From Anarhynchus alexandrinus (Eukaryota; Chordata; Aves; Charadriiformes; Charadriidae), in contig VUYV01000011.1 in NCBI GenBank assembly GCA_008711295.1, forward strand, positions 3,719,237-3,783,236: a stretch of DNA of 64,000 bases, in the 5' to 3' direction. The first letter of the stretch is position 1. Each line of letters opens with the position of its first letter. Of this stretch, positions 45,875-58,900 are shown one piece after another. The notes under the pieces are model-generated. The model was not told the origin of the DNA, ran no database searches, and saw only the letters and a program-made list of their open reading frames with translations. A program made the position numbers and the translations under genes.

Positions 45875-48410
45875 TGGTAAGAATGGCACTCAAGGAAGGG
45901 CACGGAGCAGACAAGGGGTGGATGTGGAACAGATATCCAAGAGGAGTCCTCTCCAACACCCGTCTGATAGAGGAGACAAAGAGGCCAAATCCAGGCTGTT
46001 CCAGACACTCCTACCCACTCTGCTGTTTAGCTGATGGGAGAGTGGTGGCAATGAAAAGTCCAGGCTCCTTCTCTGAGACCAAAATATTTTTTGCTAAGTG
46101 TAGCTTGATATTTCCAGCCCTCAGTGACATTGTTTCCCACTGCTTTTTCCCCAAGGAGGAGAAAATGATAGCCACAGGTCCAGCATGCTTTTCTTCACAG
46201 CAGCAGAGTTGTGGCCAAGCCAATGTAATTGTAATGCCAAAGACTATTTGCATCATCTATTTTGTATGACCACTGTTTCAATATACCCAGGCCTGCCATT
46301 CAAGCCCAGAGGTCTTAAAAAGATTTAAAGTCCTTCATCACAGAGGCAGAGGGGGACCAAAGACTTGAAATTGCCCTTTTCAGAAGTGACACTGCTTCAG
46401 TGGAGACAGGGTTGATTCCGTCCCCTCAGCATTCCCACGTTTTGGGCACCGATGCCAGGCTTCAGTTTTAGTCTGGAGTGGGTAAAGAAGTCATTGGAAA
46501 GCCTACTCGGCTTTCTCTGAGCCTGCTGGGAGGGGAGAAGGAGGAGGGAGGGGGCAGATCAGCTGTTAAACATTTGACAAGACTGTCTCCGAGAGGGCTA
46601 GTGTGTCCGGGGTGGTATAGGGACACTAGCCTGGCTCTTTGCTTTTTGGCACTACTGCTCTTGTTTTCCTTATGCCTGTGTATGCAAACAGGACCTTTGG
46701 TAACAGCTCAAGAGAAGATGATCTGCACCAGACAGGGAAGAAGGCAGAGCCTGCAGACAGTAACAGGATCTCCCAAATGTGGAATCAAGATGGTAAGCGT
46801 CTGTTCTAGTTTTAGAGCCTTGCACCATGTGGGTACCAAAAATACAGCCTGTGTGTCTCCTTTGGTCACATCATCACAGGAGACAGCATTGTCCCAAAGC
46901 TGCTTACCAGCACAACCTTGATGGAGATCTTAGATGCCCTACTCTTGTTCTCTCTCCAAATGACAGCAACTCACTATTTTTAGTGCTCATCTCATGTCTG
47001 CTTGGCATTTCCCTTGGGCCTTATCCTTGTTTCACAGTGTTGGTGCCAGCTCCCACGAAGCGTTTTTTTGGTGCCAGAGGGGCTGATGCCAAGTCTGTCT
47101 GTCTTGATGCCAAAATGGCAGCTGGCTTTATTCTTGAGACACGATTTGCCAAAGCTAACAGCACTAGTGCTGGGGCGACTAGCACTGATTTTAAGATTTT
47201 CTTCTTCCTTACACTTCATGGGATAATGCTGCTCCAAACAACCCCCTGGGGTCCTAGGAGAGGTATTTTTCATCAGGGTCTAAGGCAACAGGCAATTATA
47301 CAGCAGACCGTCTTAACTTAAAAGTTCTCAAAGAGAAGGATACTTATATACGTGGGTTAATTATCTGGGATGCAGCACTGTCGCTGCTGGACCCAACTAC
47401 GAAACAAGTCCCCCTGCACATCAAGCAGGACTTGGGATCTCTCTCAGCCTGCAAATGTTTAAAAAGAACCTACCACAAAAACAAGAGAACCCACTGAAGA
47501 TAAGGGCTGTTATGTGGCATTTCATCACCAAGATATACCTAAGACATAAGTCTGGAGCAGGAGAAGAGGGTCAGGGATCAGCCAAATTGCATCACCATGA
47601 GCAAGAAAACAAAACCCAAAAAAGGTCACGGCCTTTTGCCCCTTTTGCACTCTCACAAGTGCCACTCCATGAAATGCTACTGTTAAGATAAAATACAGTC
47701 TCACATGTGAGGCACAGGCATGTTGACTGTGGGAAACACCCAGAGACGTGAATAGACACCACATATGATAGGTAATCACACATGTACAGATGCATGTAAC
47801 TTCAAGTGATGGTATCCCTGAAAATTAGGAAGTATTTTGATGTTAACCTCTACTACTTTTCTTATAAACCTGAAAACAACACCTTGTTCAGAACCCAGTA
47901 GTGTCAAATGGGTATCCAGTTGCCCAAAGATGCTCAGCTCTTTTTTCAGGAACGGTGCAGCTAGTTAACCTGACAAGAGGTACATAATCAGTTAAAATGG
48001 CTTTCTCATCATGTAAGACTTTGCCGGGGGAACTGTTATGCATACAGCTTGGTCAGATCTTTCTGAAGTTCATTGGTCTTTTCTGATCTTAAGTTTACAT
48101 ATTGAACAAATTTAGAAAAGCCCCCAAAATCCCAGCTGTCTTGTTTTCCTCAGCATATTTTACATGAAAGAGGTTCTTTTATTGAGTTCTGAGAATTAAG
48201 TTTCTGTTTCCAGCACAGCTCCACTCCTATATGGCCCGTACCCTTCGTGAGAGGAACAGATTTTCTGGGAAATCCTTTAGGGGAAAAAAAAAAAGACATC
48301 AGTGGCTGCATCTTTCCGAGCACCCTTCTGGATATTGTGGTTCGATAATGTTACACAGCACAGCAATACTGCATAGATTATGCTGGGGCAAAGGAACATC
48401 CTCAAACTGC

Positions 48411-48474
48411 CATATATATATATACACGTGTGTGTTTATATATATATATACACGTGTATATATATACACACACA
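48411..48474. repeat. (TA)n/(CA)n tract with 26-bp perfect palindrome
   Basis: TA and CA/TG alternation with CACGTG cores. Positions 48441-48466 form a perfect palindrome centred on CACGTG at 48451-48456. It could extrude a cruciform or adopt Z-DNA and is likely length-variable. Confidence 0.85.
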
Positions 48475-49258
48475 GCCTCAAGCACTTTCCTACTATTATC
48501 CCTGAACTTTACACTCCAGGCCCTGCCGTGACACCTACATCCCCATTGATAGGTGGGTTCTGGGTCACACAGATGACTGGGTTTGCGGTACACAAACCAC
48601 AAACAACTGGTTTAACGGAGTCTTTTTCCTCCTAGAAAACACACGTGGATGACTATACAGTACTCCCAAAATTAAAAGTCTGTCAATTAATCCAATAGGC
48701 TATGTAGTTTTACAGGATTTCTGTTATCTAGCAGACAAGTAAACTCATCCGAACTGCTACAGGTAGGCTGAGGCTCAGAGTTTGTGGTTAGAGCCTGGCA
48801 CAAATACGAGGGAAGCCCTTCCACATGTCATTGTCTGACTAGAAAAAGACAGGAACACTTCTCCTTTTCCAAAATGAAGAGCACTAAAGATCACGTACAT
48901 ATATTTTCATACAACCGAAGCGAAGAATTAAAGGAAACCACACATTTAACTATTAAGAAAGCTCAATACCACAAGCATTTAAAAGATCACAGCACAACAG
49001 TATTAAAGACATCACTTTTAAATCACTAGACAAAACTCTGAGAGCTATCAGATCTTAAATTCCACAGTTAAAACTTTTTAAACATGCAACTTTAGGGAAA
49101 AACCACTTCAGAAAATCTCATCTTAAACACAAGCTCATCTTTTCTAATTTGAATTACTGAGATACTTAAGATCTCTCCAAGTACTTGGAAGAAAAACATG
49201 AACTCATCTCTATTTTGAAATTATGAGTAAACAAAACCAAGGAATAAACAAAGCAGAA

Positions 49259-49381
49259 CAGAATCATAGAATCGTTTAGGTTGGAAGAGACCTTTAAGAT
49301 CATCAAGTCCAACCGTTAACCTAGCGCTGCCAAGTCCACCACTAAACCACATCCCTAAGCACCACATCTATATGTCTTTTA
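49259..49381 (-). mobile_element. CR1 LINE 3' fragment
   Basis: Starts AGAATCATAGAATCGTTTAG, then GGTTGGAAGAGACCTTTAAG and ATCATCAAGTCCAACCGTTA. Same subfamily and truncation style as the copy at 24957-25109; minus strand, non-coding. Confidence 0.92.
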
Positions 49382-49962
49382 GTGTATGGTTAAGTGCAGT
49401 TTCAAGCCAAGTTTGGCCATATTTGTGAAAAAGCAGGAAATATCAAGACCTTAAAGCCTCTTCCCTGTTGTAGTACTGGTTCTGCTTTGGCCTACATCTT
49501 TACCAGGAAGACAAGAAAAGCTCCCCAAAAGACCACCTGCTTTGTTGCTCTGCCAACCAGAAAGGAGAGCTTTTGGGATTGCCTCAAATAGGAGAGCCCT
49601 CAGAAAGCACGATCTACATGAAGCAGAGAGCTCACACACGTGGGTTTCCAGGTACAAATAAAGTTGGTTCGATCCAAGCATACAGGGCAAAAAATTAAAA
49701 GGCCTCTCATTACCAGCCTCTCCATCCGGCTGCATTTTCCCCTCTCTGCAGCTATTTTCCCTAACCGTAAAATGGGGAGAGTGCCAGAAAGTTGTTTGAG
49801 ATATTACAACAATCAGACTCTAAATACAACTAACTGTTATTCTTTCTATGCCTAGCAGAACTGCCACCAGTTACCCAAATATTTCCTGTTGGGCTCAGCA
49901 CATCTGGAGCCGCCCCTGGGACAGCCAGCAGTTATGTAAGGAACAGGCAGCTGGGAGGAAGC

Positions 49963-49989
49963 GATGTCCGAGTGTAGATGTCCGAGTGT
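49963..49989. repeat. Short tandem duplication (GATGTCCGAGTGT)
   Basis: Two near-adjacent copies of GATGTCCGAGTGT separated by one base. A small local duplication. Confidence 0.7.
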
Positions 49990-52900
49990 CATGTTTCAGC
50001 ATCAGCCGTGGCATTACGCAGTTTGCACTTTGCTTAAGCATTAAAAGCACTGGTGGCACCTCGAATCACAGCCAGTTTCTAAATTTTAGCGACATACCTG
50101 CAGGCCAGGCGGTTTTGCCATTCCAAGGGCAGATACCTTCAACACCCCGCTGTCTCGCTCCCCCACCTTTGTGGTATCTGTAGGGTTTCCCCCTTAGGTA
50201 TATGGTCAATCTATGCTCCCCTTGTGTGCATGTTTTATTTCATATAGTTCAATGCCCCATAATTAAAAACTCATTTCAGCTTTATCTCGGTAAGAAATGC
50301 TGATCACCATAACCTGCCTTTATGGGTATTATCTTATCCCAACTGCTGTGATTTCCATTAGTGTTTGTTATTCCACTGGCAGATAAAACAAACACTCCCC
50401 TGGCTGTAGCAGGGCTGAAGGAGGACAGGGTGACCCACACCGCCCTACCTCTTTCACACATTTCTCTGCAGCAAGGTTGCAGGCTGCGGGAAAGAGAGAA
50501 GGCTAAGTGCTTACTTTCTCTTTGCTGAAGTCTGCCTTCCAGACATGCATTTGCTCTAGATCACAATACCAGTGGCCCCTTACTCCTGCAACCATTGTTT
50601 TCCTTTAAATTCTCCCGTAGTATAAACCAAATAGTCCATATGCATTGTGTAAAAAAAATCAAAACAAATCAAAACCTGATTGAGATCCTATCTTTTTACA
50701 GGAAGGTAACTAGTGCTAATTAGAATGACTAGAGCAAAACAGTAAAAAAAATAATCTTAAAAACAAAAAACCCCAAACTGTCAGAAGCCAGTTATTTTCT
50801 TCTTCAAAAGGTGAACAATATATGTGTCATGTCAGCACTTAGAAAACTCAGACTTGTGGGTGCTTGTTAAATGAAGAAACTCTAAGGCAAGGAAATAACT
50901 TCAGTTTTTAGAAATACTTACTTCTGTTACATTGTAGGCTCCTACAGTAGTATTTTTCCCCTGATGCAGGTAGTTTGGGGAGTAGAAATTCTGAACGTCT
51001 CCCTGGAAGCCCAGGGCCAATCCTCCTTTCCCGGAAACAAGTGAGAAAACTGCCCACCGATTTCACTGCAGACACACAGCCTGCAACTTGTAAAGTCATC
51101 AGACCATTGAAAGAGACATCTTCCAGGTAAAAATACATAAACAACATAGGGATGGACAGCAACATTTGTGAGCAGGATTTAATTACGGATTTAATTACAG
51201 ACTGGCCATCAGACTGTCCTCCTTTCAGCACTTGTTCCTTAACACAGGCTTCAAACGTCAGGGCTGTTCGAAAATTAAAGATGCAAACCCAGAGGCACCC
51301 GGCTGAAAGGCTTCTCAAGAAGTCACCCTGCCAAACTGCTCTGGGAATGATTCGCTGCACCTAAAGCATCAACATTTCTCTAAGCTATTCTCAAGACGAC
51401 TGCAACCACTAATGTTCCCACTGCCTCAACCAGCAATGTGCTCCTGTGCTCAATGCTCTTTAAAAATTAGAATATTCTTTCTGTTAACATTAATTCAGGC
51501 CTTAGTTCAAGGTAAGGCAGAAAGTTGTTCTTCTTCTCTACTAAAAACAAGGCAACTGATCACAGTCATCTTCATAACTTAGCTCATGTGGAAAATCGTT
51601 CCATTCCTCTCTAAGCTGTTTTCAGAAGTCAAAAGAAGTCTGTTTCCATAGACCACAAGGATTAAATCATAGTTTTACTGTTTTTTTCAGCCTGCAACTT
51701 AAACACATCTTAAAATGTGGGATACAAAACGGTGCATAATATGAAGTATTACAAAATACCTGCATGGGACACTTCTACATCATATAAGATTTGGGTTTTT
51801 GGTGGTTTTTTTTTTTTTTTGCAACAACTGCACTCAATTTCTAATACATCCCAAAATTTCAGAATGCCTCTATTTGACTTTCTCCATGCAGTAAGTACTC
51901 TGCACTTTTCCTTCGGGAAAAGTGAAATAAGCTTCAGACTATTTCTTCAAGTTCTTTTCCTGTCTTCAAAAACACACACAACCCTCCATCTGCACCTCTT
52001 TGTCTCCCCAACAGTTGGCACAGAGGCAGAACAAGCCCCTCCAAGACCCCAGTCACCACCACGGACTACTCCTTAGCATATATTCCAGTCATTTAATGAA
52101 CTCACTCTATTGATACTTAATCCTGAACACAGATCCCTACTCAGCATCCCATAACCAATGAGCTCCCTCACTCAGGTTAGGCTGTAAAACATCCATTGAA
52201 TCAACGAAATTAAATTTTTTCCCCCATGAGGTTGTTCCTGATAAATCCACACGGCTTGTTTCCTGTTGCCTTAGAAATGCTTATAATTTCTTTAGGGATT
52301 TATTCTGGTACTTTACTAGAGACTGAAGCTGGGCACTTCACCATTTTCTAACTGTTTATTCCTTATTCTCTTCCTTTAATTTGACCCCTTCGCATTTAGT
52401 ATTCCTTTTAATGTGTGTAGAATTACAGCCAGGAGTTTGTGTGTTTTCTGGGTTTTTCCCTCGAGAACCAAAAGAACAGCAAACCCTTTCAGTCTATATA
52501 TCAGTTATTGAGTTACTGTTTACTTACTTTCTTCATTAAATTTTAGATCAATACTATTTTTTTTTTTTTACAACTAACACTGTTTTTGCAGAACCTTTTC
52601 TTGCTAGCTGCAATACAATTCTTACACCGAAGTTGAACTATGCAAACAGTAAAATATTTACTGTCCCTTCAGTTTTAGATGACTGAATTTAATAGATCAC
52701 TTTAACATCAGCAAAAAAAAATAATGAAGATGATAATAAATTTCAGGATCCCTTTAAAACACAGGTCTGGCATGATAAATAAAAATGTTAGACTGTGTAA
52801 AACATATACCCCATTTGTGGAAAGAATTCAGCATAAACTGACGGCATGACTTTGTCCTTTAAAGTATCAGCACACAGCAGACTATTTATTGAAGTCTGAA

Positions 52901-55900
52901 CTCACACTGAGATGAAGTCACCGTGAGAAAAAATAAGTGTCAAAAGTGTCCGCAAATTTTTTGGAAATTCAAAGCAATGTTGCAATCAAAAAAAGCTAAA
53001 GCAATCTTTTGTAAATGTAGAAACTCATTAGTGAAATGGCACTTGTATCTGCCAAAGTAAGCCAGCAGAACCAGTGATATTCAGGGTGTCCACCATGCAC
53101 CAAAAGAGACCCTTACGGATGCTTGAAGGATTCAATTTGGAAACCAGATCAATAACACAGGTGAATCAAGCAGCTTTGCTATCGATCAAGCATGCTGGAC
53201 AAGTTTAGTTCTCTAATATGCAGTTAGTGTATCCTTGAGCACACATAGTAAGAGAAAAGTCTTTGAGCTATTATTATGCGTTATCATTCTGCAGCTCTCA
53301 ACAGCTGAGCCTCTGTACTTCTCCTTTCAAGGCAGGCTGGAGGAAGCGCAACCCTGCTGCTTCCTCATTAGTGTAAAGTACTGCTGTCAAATTGTCTGCA
53401 ACTAGCTTTCGAACTACCCTGAGGGATAACCAGACCTCCAAAAAACTCAGCAAACACATGGAAAATGCTCCTTCCTAAACTCCCCAGGAGCAGAAAGATG
53501 CACCAGTGGCTCCTACAGTCTATAAACTGCAACTAGCTCACAAGTGTCTCTGCTGCTTACAGTGGCTCTCGCCAGAGAGGTCCTCCACTTTTTGTCTCTC
53601 ATCTAGACGAACTGGAAGAAATTTGGATGCACACAGATGCCAAGGATGTCCCTTGTGAATTGCATCCACAGGTATGAGAAACGCCACTTAAGGGTTTGAC
53701 AGAGAACCCAGACCTTGCTGCAATGTGGTAACTCTGCCAGAGCCACCCTGCCAGGTCTATAAATCTCAAAAATTTGTGAAGTGACAGTGGAATGTGAAAT
53801 AAGATTCGTTTCTGAAGGACAAGCTGGTGGTCTAGAAGTTTTGTTTTATTCCACAGTGTCGCCCTAGGTCGGTTGACCACACAAGCAAGGAGCAGACACA
53901 CACGCTGTTGATGTACCACTGTAGATGCCAAGCATTCAGTAAAAGCAGTAAATGCTAATACCAGAACAAAAGACAAGACCACTTTCACAAGTACAACAGA
54001 GCCCCCCCCACAGACCCAGTTTTACATGAATTGTGCCTAGCACAAAACAGTCACATTTGCACAGTAGAGACAGATTTATTCTCGGCAAAAAAAAATTACA
54101 TGGCGGGTCAGATATCAGAGACACTTTGGCATCTNCCCCCCCAAGACTTACTGAGAAACAGAAGTGAAAGGACTCTTCTCTCTATTCAGTAGCACAGATT
54201 CAGACATTCTGTCAAGATCCAAACACTTACATCTGCTATGTCTTTTCCCAACACAGCCCTGAACTCAAAAACATTCTTGAACATGAAGGTTCGTATCAAT
54301 GTATCAAATTCAAGTCAAAGATTTTCCAATCGCAATCTACATCTCAGCCAGCCAGCAAAACCAGGAAATTCTGCCAACTAAAAGAAAAAGCACTACCAAG
54401 TATATTTCCCCCACATATAAACACTCTGAGAGCTGCATCAAAATTTGTTTTGTAATAATTTCTTCATGAGATAGTTGATCTTTAGTGATCTAGGAAGTTG
54501 TGGATAAACCTCAAGAACTGAGAATGTTTTTGGTGCATATTCTCATTTCTCCCCAGGGAATCTTGATCTTCAGAGGAATATCAACATGAAGTTTGTAAAA
54601 TATTTTGTGGACTGTTTATAACCTAATGACTCCAAATGTAACCTTAAATGCCATTCTGCAAAGACTTAGCCATGTTCAGCAATTTGAGCAGACGGAGAAC
54701 GCTAGAGCCTCTCAAGCAGATCACTTCTATCACTCTTCCTTTAGCTTTGTTCAAGCAATTTCACATAATACAGTTATTGTATACTGATATCAGCAAAACA
54801 GTGCTCAGAATCAAGCTGACATAAAACTCATGGCTGCATTATTAACTAGTAAAATCATTTCAAGGACTTGTGTTTGGAAACGTCTGTTCACACATACAGC
54901 CAAATCTGAAAAATCCAGCTTCAGTTCTTACTTAAACACTACTTAACGGTTAAAACTAGCGTTCTTCTGGAAAAGAGATTTTGAAAGAAATAGTCTAATC
55001 CTTCTTTAAAAGACAAACGTGAAAAGCATATGGTTCCCACTGGGTACGCTTATTGTAAATCAAGTTACCTTTCTGGAAACTCAATATGTATCTGCTAAAT
55101 GAAAACAAAACATCCTCTTACGGCTTCACAACTAGAATTTAAAAGGCCAGATGCTGCAGGAGTTAAGGTTTTCTTTGCAATGTTAGTTTAGCCAGTTATA
55201 CATCCTGAAGGCTAAAAAAAGTATTTAAGAAGGAAAGAGTGTTACAATCTGTGAAGTTAATATTTGTGTTAAAAATACTCATGGAAAAATCTAGCTGTTT
55301 GCTTTCCAGAAGCCACTACTTGGTCTCTTCTATTTTTCAAATTAGAAGAGGCCTTTGCAGAATTATAAATAAAACACTGGAAGCTCCATGTGACTTTCCC
55401 ATATGTAGTTTTTTAACAGCCAAGTGATTTCCCCTATCCCATCCCCACTGTTTGCATACCAAGGCAGTGTTTGCCAAGTTTCAAGTAGAGATTTTTTTAA
55501 GCCAAATTTGTAAAACCAAGAAAATAAAGATTTTGTTAATATCCTTTGTTCAGAGATACACCACATAAGGAAAGTTAAACTGTGGAGGGAACTAAGACCA
55601 AAACAAGAAAGATCATATGTTTTGCCATTAATTTACAAGGAACGTCACTGTGTCAGTACAGGAGATGTGCGAAAAGGTGAGAATGCCAACATTGGCTTCT
55701 CTGAGTTTTTGAGAGCACTGTATGTAGCCATCCCACTTCTGCACATGTTCTGAGACAGAAAATACTCTTCATCCATTGAACAAACAAGCAGACCTAACCC
55801 AAAAGCAGAAGAAAACAGTTGAGAGCATCTCAGTTTTATCTCTCCAGGACTACCGGCAGATCAGCAGACAGGAGGATTTTCCTGTCTGGTGCTTTCCTGG

Positions 55901-58900
55901 TTGCCTTTATTCCCACCACAATATCCAAATATCTGAAAGCCAAATATTCGAATGACTCCCATGCTATGACTCACATCCAGAAAACTTGTGGAGGTGACCT
56001 GAAACCAGGCCTACAGCTTTCTGATGGGTGCAATGCCTGGCCCCATCTACAAGGAGCAACACAACAGATAATTTTGAGCCAAGAGGAAAGAGAGGGCAAG
56101 GCTGAAGTGCATCTACTGGGACAACAGAAAGGATTCTCTGCCAGAGGAAAAAGCAGAGGACAACGTACAGAACTGGCCTTCACCTGAACAGCTGGGGCAA
56201 CCCAACAAAGAAGACAAGAAAGTCACCTGCCACATAACATTAAGACTGCCACATTAGACTGAATGCCCCAAAGCAGAAGTCAGATGTATTCTTCCCAGGA
56301 CACCAAAGTATCTCTTTTCCAGTCTGAGCTGCAGCACAACATTCATTCCTACTGACCTCACTTTTCGCCTTGGATGAGGAACACACCCACGGTACTATCT
56401 TGATCAATGCAATCACAAAAGGTCCTTCATTGCATGCAACAGTTCAGTAAAGCAAATCTGGCAGCATGACAGAAACCTGCACAGAGACACCTTGAAATTC
56501 TCGTGTTCGATTTGACCTGCATGAAATCTTACTAATATCTGTAATGCTCCTTTGACACCAGAAGTGGAAGAGCCATGGCTGTAGGGTGATGACAACCTGC
56601 AGCTTCACTCCACGCAGCCCACAGTCTGTGTCATGAAAGCCTAGCACCAAGACTTATATTAAGACACTGTGCACACACACCAAGGGGGCTGAAAAGCCTG
56701 CTCAACCCTCATGAAAGAAGGTGTTCTCTGGTCCTACTTACAGCCTGAAAAGCGAGGGGAAAGAAGTTCTGTCTTTATTCTTTGCAGTCTTGTTCAGCCG
56801 TGCTTGATGCTTGCATGCCTCCTAAGTTTATGGTTACTTCCTGTTGACAAATATGTTCTTCTGCAATCTATTTCATCTATTTTCAAAAAGACAGATAACA
56901 CATTTTTTAACATTAGCTAGGTTTTTTTGCAAGACAAACTACGGCCTTTATATAACACAGAATTAAGACTCCAAATAACTTGTGGTCCATTCTCAAATTG
57001 TACTGGACTTCACGTCTGGCAAAGTCAGTTTTCTATTCTTTTTTTTTTCCATCTGCAGAATAAGAATAGAAATTAACATATCAGAAGTGGAGTCAGAGTC
57101 ATTAATATTTATAGATAACATCTATTATTTTGCACTATGCAAAAGATTTGGCATATTTTTTTCATACTAGTTCAGTGCATTAAAGTTTGTATATACATTG
57201 AGAACAACTAGAATTCATACCCAAGTAAAAGATCAGAGGTTTCAGAAATGGACACCCCATGATCTAGCGATTGCCTGCAATAAGGGAAAACCAATACAAA
57301 GTCATCCCATTTGTGAAAACTAGCAATTGTTAGTTACAGCCATATTTTTAGGGCCAATCTTCAGAGAATTATCAGTAAAAATATGGCATCTTCCTTTTAT
57401 TTACCCCTGTCCCAAACCAAATCTATATTTAAAGAAAAATTTTAAAATGTCAAGATAACTATATTCTCTTTTACTCTTCCACAATAGAAAGGAGACTGAA
57501 AGCGTAATTCACTCTAACAATTTTCTGTAAAGTGAGGATTTCATTGTTAACTATAGTAAGTAAACACCTTGTAACTTGCCAATTTTGTCATGACTCAGCT
57601 TAAAAAAAGAAAAGGAGGTATCCTTTGCACACTTCAGTAACTTTCCCCTTTTAGACTCCAGCAAAAAGACGGATGATGATTTATAAAGTTTCCTAGCCGT
57701 ACACCATTTCTGGCTGAAATCACAGCTACAAGCCAAAAAGCAATCAGAGACTTAAAATATAGAGAGAAGTTGTTTAGTGGTTGGTATTCCTTTGCTAAGC
57801 CAGAACTTCAATACTGCCTTTATAAAGCAAATCAGCATCAAAGAAGATGCAGAAATAAGCACTCAATGCTTCTGACATACTTGATTGTAACAGAATATTC
57901 TAAGTAGGAAGTAATATTGCCAATAGTCTCTGACATAACCAGGAAAATGGTAGCAATAAGCAGCATCAGGAATGAAAATGAATGACCTCATAATTTCTCC
58001 CAAAGTGCCAAGAAATCAGAACTCCACATGACTGAAGACTCTGTAAAGAGTACACACACATGAAAACCTATTTTTAAGACCCACAGGACTGGAATGCTTG
58101 TGACATAATGCCAACAGTGATAACTCAAGTTCTACACATGTTTGGCTTTATTTTTCTTTTCTTTTTTTTTTTTTAATGCCATTAAGTATGTTTTTTTCCT
58201 GCCTCGACACCTCACAAATACTTTTTGTACCTCCAAATACTGACATAAGTCACCAGTGATCTTGCATGGCATGAGATGCATAGGAAGCTACGCAAGAGCC
58301 TTCAGGGTGGGGAAGCCAACTCAGATCCTAATTTCTCAACTCAGGAGCACAAAGAAAGAGAACACTTGTACCGGCTTTCACATCTCTCTTCTTCACATCT
58401 TGATGTCTCTGCTAAGAGATTCTAACAACCAGGAGACCAGAATTCATACTTCATCATCTTCAACTTCTTTCCTGAAGGACTCCATCTATTGATTCCTGAT
58501 ACGCTGCCAAGCTGGTCCCTGAAACAAGCCAGAGAGCGCTCAGGAAACATTGAGGAAAAGGTTGGAAGTAAGAGGCAGTTGCAGGCAGATCCCAGCACAC
58601 AAGAGGTCAGGCCCTGATTGCAGGGGCTCACAAGGCTTTCCATATCCCAACACATCTCAAGAAGATTGCAAGGATTTCTCAGCTTTAGAATAACGAATCG
58701 ACAAGGAGGAACTATGAAGCTGCAAAAGACTGCGCGGCTGAACTGAGCCATTTCAAGCTCTCTACAGACTGGGAAATGTACAGTCCAATGAGTTATCACA
58801 AGTACTAGAGTTTACTCTAAACTGAAGTCCACACTTCGTGACCAGAAATCTGAGATTAGAGGTCAGATTTAGAAGTGAAGCTTTACACAAAGATCTGACA

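Noticed and set aside
50908..51360. 150-codon minus-strand frame
   Set aside because: It also starts at GTG, has no recognisable domain, and lies in intronic AT-rich DNA.
53599..53988. 129-codon minus-strand frame with a signal-peptide-like N-terminus
   Set aside because: The first codon is GTG, not ATG, so the apparent start is an artefact. There is no family similarity and no splice support.
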